55,560 nt of DNA, taken from assembly GCF_000282475.1 (NCBI RefSeq), contig NZ_AKJF01000067.1:1-55560 (forward strand), given 5' to 3'. Made by a program: the position numbers and the translations under genes. Each line of letters starts with the position of its first letter. Within the stretch, counting starts at the first letter, position 1. The DNA is from Pseudomonas sp. GM78. Lineage in GTDB: Bacteria > Pseudomonadota > Gammaproteobacteria > Pseudomonadales > Pseudomonadaceae. Positions 52,587 through 55,560 of this stretch are shown one piece after another. The notes below the pieces were generated by a model. That model worked only from the letters and a program-made list of their open reading frames with translations. It searched no databases and was not told the origin of the DNA.

Positions 52587-53158
52587 ACGGCGGGCTCCTG
52601 GGCAGATTGAACGGCGGGGCCGTCGACAATGGCTTTGGCGGTGTTATTGAGCAGGGTGGCGACGCGCTGGATTTCTTCGGCGCTCCAGCGGCCGTGGTGC
52701 AGTTGCAAGGCATGGCGCAGGTTATGCACAGCCTCGTGAATTTGCGGCGGGCGATCATGACCGCGCAGCGAGCGCTTGCTGACATCGATGCGTGTGCGCA
52801 CACCTTCCAGGGCAATCGCTTGCTCGCTTAAAGACAGACGTCCGGCGTCGGTCACGCTGTAGCGTTTTTTCCCGCCCTCGGCATCGCCCTGGATCATTTC
52901 GCTCTCTTCCAGAAAGGTCAGGGTCGGGTAGATCACCCCGGGACTGGGGCTGTAGGCGCCGTCGAACATGCCTTCGATCTGGCGGATCAGGTCGTAGCCG
53001 TGGCAAGGCTGCTCGGCAATCAACGCCAGCAGCAGCAATTTCAGGTCACCGGGGGCGAACACCCGTGGACCGCGGCCGCCGCGTTCGCGGCCGGGACGTT
53101 TTTCGAAGCCGTCACGGCCGTCGCCGTGCTCGCGGTGGGGGGAATGATGGTCTCTCAT
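52583..53158 (-). CDS. PadR-family repressor, NfeR/YqjI-like
   Basis: 191-residue transcription regulator. A His/Arg/Asp-rich N-terminal arm (HHSPHREHGDGRD) is followed by a PadR winged helix (APGDLKLLLLALIAEQPCHG, then YSPSPGVIYPTLTFLEE) and a C-terminal helical dimerisation part. The His-rich arm is what distinguishes E. coli YqjI/NfeR, which binds Ni or Fe and controls the ferric reductase gene. Here the arm has fewer His and no Cys. A perfect 14-base palindrome sits 34 bases upstream, very likely its own operator, so the two-gene unit is probably self-regulated by metal. Confidence 0.88.
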   Translation of the reverse strand: MRDHHSPHREHGDGRDGFEKRPGRERGGRGPRVFAPGDLKLLLLALIAEQPCHGYDLIRQIEGMFDGAYSPSPGVIYPTLTFLEESEMIQGDAEGGKKRYSVTDAGRLSLSEQAIALEGVRTRIDVSKRSLRGHDRPPQIHEAVHNLRHALQLHHGRWSAEEIQRVATLLNNTAKAIVDGPAVQSAQEPAV

Positions 53159-53191
53159 TTGCGTCTTCTCTCGTCGTGTTTAGATACAACG

Positions 53192-53205
53192 TAAGATATA
53201 TCTTA
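53192..53205 (-). promoter_or_regulatory. palindromic operator of the PadR/SIP unit
   Basis: TAAGATATATCTTA, a perfect 14-base palindrome with a central ATATAT, as typical for PadR-family operators. It lies 34-47 bases before the repressor start codon, where it would cover the promoter. Confidence 0.72.
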
Positions 53206-53628
53206 TGAAAAGGCAAACGCGATGGATCGGCGGTCAAGGGAGTGATTTGTAGGAAAGCCTGGGCGCGGTTCGGAAATTTGCTCAAGGTAATTTAGAGCTA
53301 TTAATCTAATTGGGCATTTGGTATTTATATATAAGTGCCGACATGCCCGGAAATAAAGGGCTTTATTCCTGTATGTTTTTTTAGTTAAAACTGTATGTAG
53401 TATGGTTCTGACGGTCAAACAGTTTAAATCTAATATTTTGAGGTTTTTTCTTTCTGGTTGTAGTTCGCTTTTACTACATGTTGTGTGGAATTTACGTACT
53501 TACTTTCTTAGGAAATTGGTTGATTATTCCCTCCGTCGAAAGTTGAGCCAGATCGCCACTATTTGAGGCGATAAAAATAAAATGCCGACTTTCACATACC
53601 AATTACTCGAAAAAACAGGTACTCCACA
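53206..53628. other. AT-rich region before fimbrial genes
   Basis: About 420 bases, rich in A and T, with no supported gene; a 71-codon frame on the minus strand (53203-53418) has no ribosome binding site and looks like chance. A short hairpin ATCGCC/GGCGAT (53552-53572) followed by ATAAAAATAAAA lies 57 bases before the fimbrial start. The fimbrial promoter must be here. I found no inverted repeats that would suggest an invertible switch. Confidence 0.5.
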
Positions 53629-54117
53629 ATGTTCAAGAAGTTCGCAATCGCCGTCCCGATGACCCTCCTGGCCCTGAGCGCTTCAATGGCCTTCGCTGCG
53701 GAAGAATCGCGCACCTCCATCAACATCAGCGCCACCATTCCTACCCAGGTCTTCCATGCTCAACCGGTCAACCCTGACTTCGGTAAAGATGAAACAATGG
53801 CCTACCGCCTGGCCGATGGCACCTTGGAGCCGCTGCGTGCGACTTACGATGTTCGACACACCAACGGTTCGGTCGGTGCTTATGTGGAAGGCGGCCCGCA
53901 ACCGCTGTTCAACGGTAGCAGCAACATCGCGCTGACCTATAGCTTCAACGGCGTCACCTTGACCGGCGCTTCTCAGGAAGTGGTTGGCGATACCGAGTCC
54001 AACGGCGGCATGCGGGCGGATCTGGTGATCGCCGCAGCCAAACCCACTGCCGCACAAACGGGCCTGTTCACGGCCACTCCAGTCGTGATCTTCGATGCTA
54101 TTCCGCGCATCAACTAA
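53629..54117 (+). CDS. CS1-type (alpha) fimbrial major subunit
   Basis: Secreted pilin of 162 residues of the CS1/CFA-I fimbrial major subunit family. Signal peptide about 1-23 (cleavage after MAFA). The mature start ESRTSINISATIPTQVFHAQPV fits the family: strand-rich, no cysteines, as expected for the alternate chaperone/CS1 class, and ending in FDAIPRIN. ATG 53629 has ACAGG nine bases upstream. It precedes the usher gene on the same strand with 108 bases and a small hairpin between; no chaperone gene precedes it, so the chaperone may lie after the usher, outside the window. Confidence 0.85.
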   Translation: MFKKFAIAVPMTLLALSASMAFAAEESRTSINISATIPTQVFHAQPVNPDFGKDETMAYRLADGTLEPLRATYDVRHTNGSVGAYVEGGPQPLFNGSSNIALTYSFNGVTLTGASQEVVGDTESNGGMRADLVIAAAKPTAAQTGLFTATPVVIFDAIPRIN

Positions 54118-54129
54118 GACAGCATGACT

Positions 54130-54144
54130 TAAGGCTCGGCCTTA
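54130..54144 (+). terminator. small hairpin between pilin and usher
   Basis: TAAGGC (54130-54135), loop TCG, GCCTTA (54139-54144), then TTCGTT. The short stem without a full T run could act as a partial terminator or 3' stabiliser, giving more pilin than usher mRNA. Confidence 0.5.
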
Positions 54145-54225
54145 TTCGTTAACACTTGCCGGTCGATGGGCAGTTACTGCCTGTCGATCGGGTTTTAACG
54201 CACTTATCCTCAGAGTATTTCGTTC

Positions 54226-55560
54226 ATGTTCCCGATGACTTCCATCGCGACGGCGCTTGCCCTTTTTTTCTGTGCAACGGCCTTGGCCGAACCAGCGGAT
54301 AACGCTAATACGCCTCGAAGTTTGCTGGCGCAGGCCAAGGGTCTGCCCAGTGAGTTCGAAGAGCATTTTTTTGATGTGCCCCTGGCTGTGCGCGTGGAGC
54401 TCGACCAACAATTTCTCGGCGAGGCGATGGTGGTGTTAACACGCGACGATCGCATCACCCTCGTTGACTTCGCGGATGTCAGCGACAGCAGGCTCAAATC
54501 CAGTGAGCGCGACACCTGGTCAAATTATTTGAAGCAAGGTGTGGCGCTGGGTGGCTGCCAGGCCAACTGCCCGGAGCAACTGATGGCGGTGCACTACAGC
54601 CTGGAAAATTCACTGGTCTCGATCCTCACGGAAAACGCCGAGCGCGATGACCAGGCGCCGCTTTATTACAGTCAACCTGAAGGCGGCAGCACCGGACTGA
54701 TCGTGCGCAACCAGCTCAACCTCAACGGTGGCCAGAATCAGGACCTGGGTGGGCGTTATGGCCTTGAGGCCAGCAGCAGCCTGGGCAACTGGACCCAAGC
54801 GGTCAACATCCAACTGTCGCGACTGGGTGGCCTGGATGATCAGACGTATCACTCGGTGAACGAGCTCTACACCCAGCGCGAACTGGAGGGCAGTTTTCTC
54901 CGTTTGGGTTTGTTCACGCCTTCGTCCGAAGGTCTGACCCGACAACCGCGCACGTTCGGCACCAGCCCCGACACGGCGCTGGGCGTGATGTATGGCAGTT
55001 CCGACAGCCTGGCGATCAATAACCCGAAGCCGGCGGTCTATCCGATTTATGTCACCGCCAACCGCCAGGGTTCGGTGGAAATCTACCGCGACGGTTTGCT
55101 GATCAATACCCAGGCGATGCCCGCGGGGCTGCAGACCCTCGATACCCGCCCGCTACCGGGTGGCATCTATGAAGTGGAAGTACGCCTGATCGAAGACGGT
55201 CAGATCACTTCCAGCACCCAGGAGCTGGTCTACAAACCGAGCAACTGGCGCAATCACGAAGAACGCTGGCGCTACAACCTGTTTGCCGGTCGTGAGTCCA
55301 AAGTGCTCAGCAACTGGGACGAGCAGGACGATGGCGACATGACCGCGGGCGCGGCGTTCAACTTCCTGCTGCACCCACGCGTGATCCTGGGCTTGAGTGG
55401 ACGACAGGTGCGCGACGCGTTGCAGTACGGCACGTCGGTGGATTGGGCGATCGTCAACAATGCGAGTCTCTTTGCCAACATCTACCAGACCGAAGACTAT
55501 GGCACCGGCCTGGATGTACAGGGGCTGTATTCCTACGGCAGCGGCAGCATCGTCGCCAGC
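54226..55560 (+). CDS. CS1-type fimbrial outer-membrane usher (partial)
   Basis: Outer-membrane usher of the CS1/TcfC family, cut by the window end after 445 codons with no stop. Signal peptide about 1-21 (cleavage after ALA). Family features are AKGLPSEFEEHFFDVPLAV near the N-terminus, a Cys pair in GGCQANCPEQ, barrel strands (LIVRNQLNLNGG), and the loop RQGSVEIYRDGLLINTQAM with RPLPGGIYEVEVRL, typical of ushers. The start ATG 54226 has only a weak GAG site; ATG 54235 is an alternative. It would thread pilin subunits delivered by a periplasmic chaperone not seen in this window. Confidence 0.88.
   Translation, partial: MFPMTSIATALALFFCATALAEPADNANTPRSLLAQAKGLPSEFEEHFFDVPLAVRVELDQQFLGEAMVVLTRDDRITLVDFADVSDSRLKSSERDTWSNYLKQGVALGGCQANCPEQLMAVHYSLENSLVSILTENAERDDQAPLYYSQPEGGSTGLIVRNQLNLNGGQNQDLGGRYGLEASSSLGNWTQAVNIQLSRLGGLDDQTYHSVNELYTQRELEGSFLRLGLFTPSSEGLTRQPRTFGTSPDTALGVMYGSSDSLAINNPKPAVYPIYVTANRQGSVEIYRDGLLINTQAMPAGLQTLDTRPLPGGIYEVEVRLIEDGQITSSTQELVYKPSNWRNHEERWRYNLFAGRESKVLSNWDEQDDGDMTAGAAFNFLLHPRVILGLSGRQVRDALQYGTSVDWAIVNNASLFANIYQTEDYGTGLDVQGLYSYGSGSIVAS

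Noticed and set aside
53203-53418. 71-codon minus-strand frame upstream of the fimbrial genes
   Set aside because: No ribosome binding site, no motif, overlaps the PadR operator region; likely chance in AT-rich DNA.
53552-53572. invertible switch (fim-type) before the pilin gene
   Set aside because: Only one 6-bp hairpin; no pair of longer inverted repeats flanking a promoter and no recombinase gene in the window.

Overview
The window is a Pseudomonas chromosome segment, most likely from the P. fluorescens group. The proteins read as Pseudomonas orthologues: bfd/bfr, ArgG, MotY, BifA, ColRS, MexVW, Gcd and OprB. Gene order matches, from memory, two separate blocks of P. aeruginosa PAO1: one from bacterioferritin through argG, nth, rnf, metG and mrp, and one from fxsA/groESL through colRS and mexVW to bifA. 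At least six GC-rich inverted repeats with TGTAGGAGC or TGTGGGAGC ends, typical of fluorescent pseudomonads, sit between genes. No tRNA, rRNA, CRISPR array, insertion sequence or prophage was seen.

Layout. 0.2-6.5 kb: a minus-strand operon of RND adaptor, RND pump, OmpR-type regulator and metal-sensor-like kinase. 6.6-14.6 kb: small periplasmic protein, GNAT acetyltransferase, CheV, bacterioferritin and its ferredoxin, a 2-Cys peroxiredoxin, RNase T, dihydroorotase, MotY and ArgG. 14.7-16.6 kb: an AT-rich pocket with an unknown two-TM protein and an orphan LuxR-type regulator. 16.7-23.6 kb: a small conserved acidic protein, nth, an rnf cluster without rnfC, and metG. 23.8-29.4 kb: Mrp/ApbC, an SDR, a HugZ-like protein, FxsA and GroESL. 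29.5-38.6 kb: a PAP2 phosphatase, ColRS, an envelope methyltransferase, InaA and MexVW. 38.8-46.3 kb: an imelysin/di-haem/DUF1513 iron-type locus and BifA. 46.6-50.7 kb: the glucose pair gcd and oprB. 50.9-53.2 kb: a VF530 protein, a Pr6Pr membrane protein and a PadR/siderophore-interacting-protein pair. 53.6 kb to the end: the start of a CS1-type fimbrial operon, cut by the window edge.

How the genes work together. Iron handling recurs: storage and release (bfr/bfd with a Fur-like promoter), the imelysin locus behind a 27-bp palindrome, and the NfeR/NfeF-like pair behind its own palindromic operator. Envelope maintenance is the second theme: ColRS is flanked by two copies of the same motif (AC-N3-TTTTTCAC), one before the PAP2 gene and one before the methyltransferase-inaA genes. 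Motility genes are scattered, but cheV and motY each carry a close sigma-28 promoter match with the same 11-base spacer, 66 bases from the start codon.

The most unusual points are: (1) an rnf cluster without rnfC, in which RnfB lacks its membrane anchor and carries an RnfC-like repeat tail, plus a run of nine G in rnfD; (2) the four-gene imelysin-type periplasmic locus; (3) the AT-rich pocket with the unknown membrane protein; (4) the shared motif around colRS. All calls come from reading the sequence and from memory of protein families; no database search was run.
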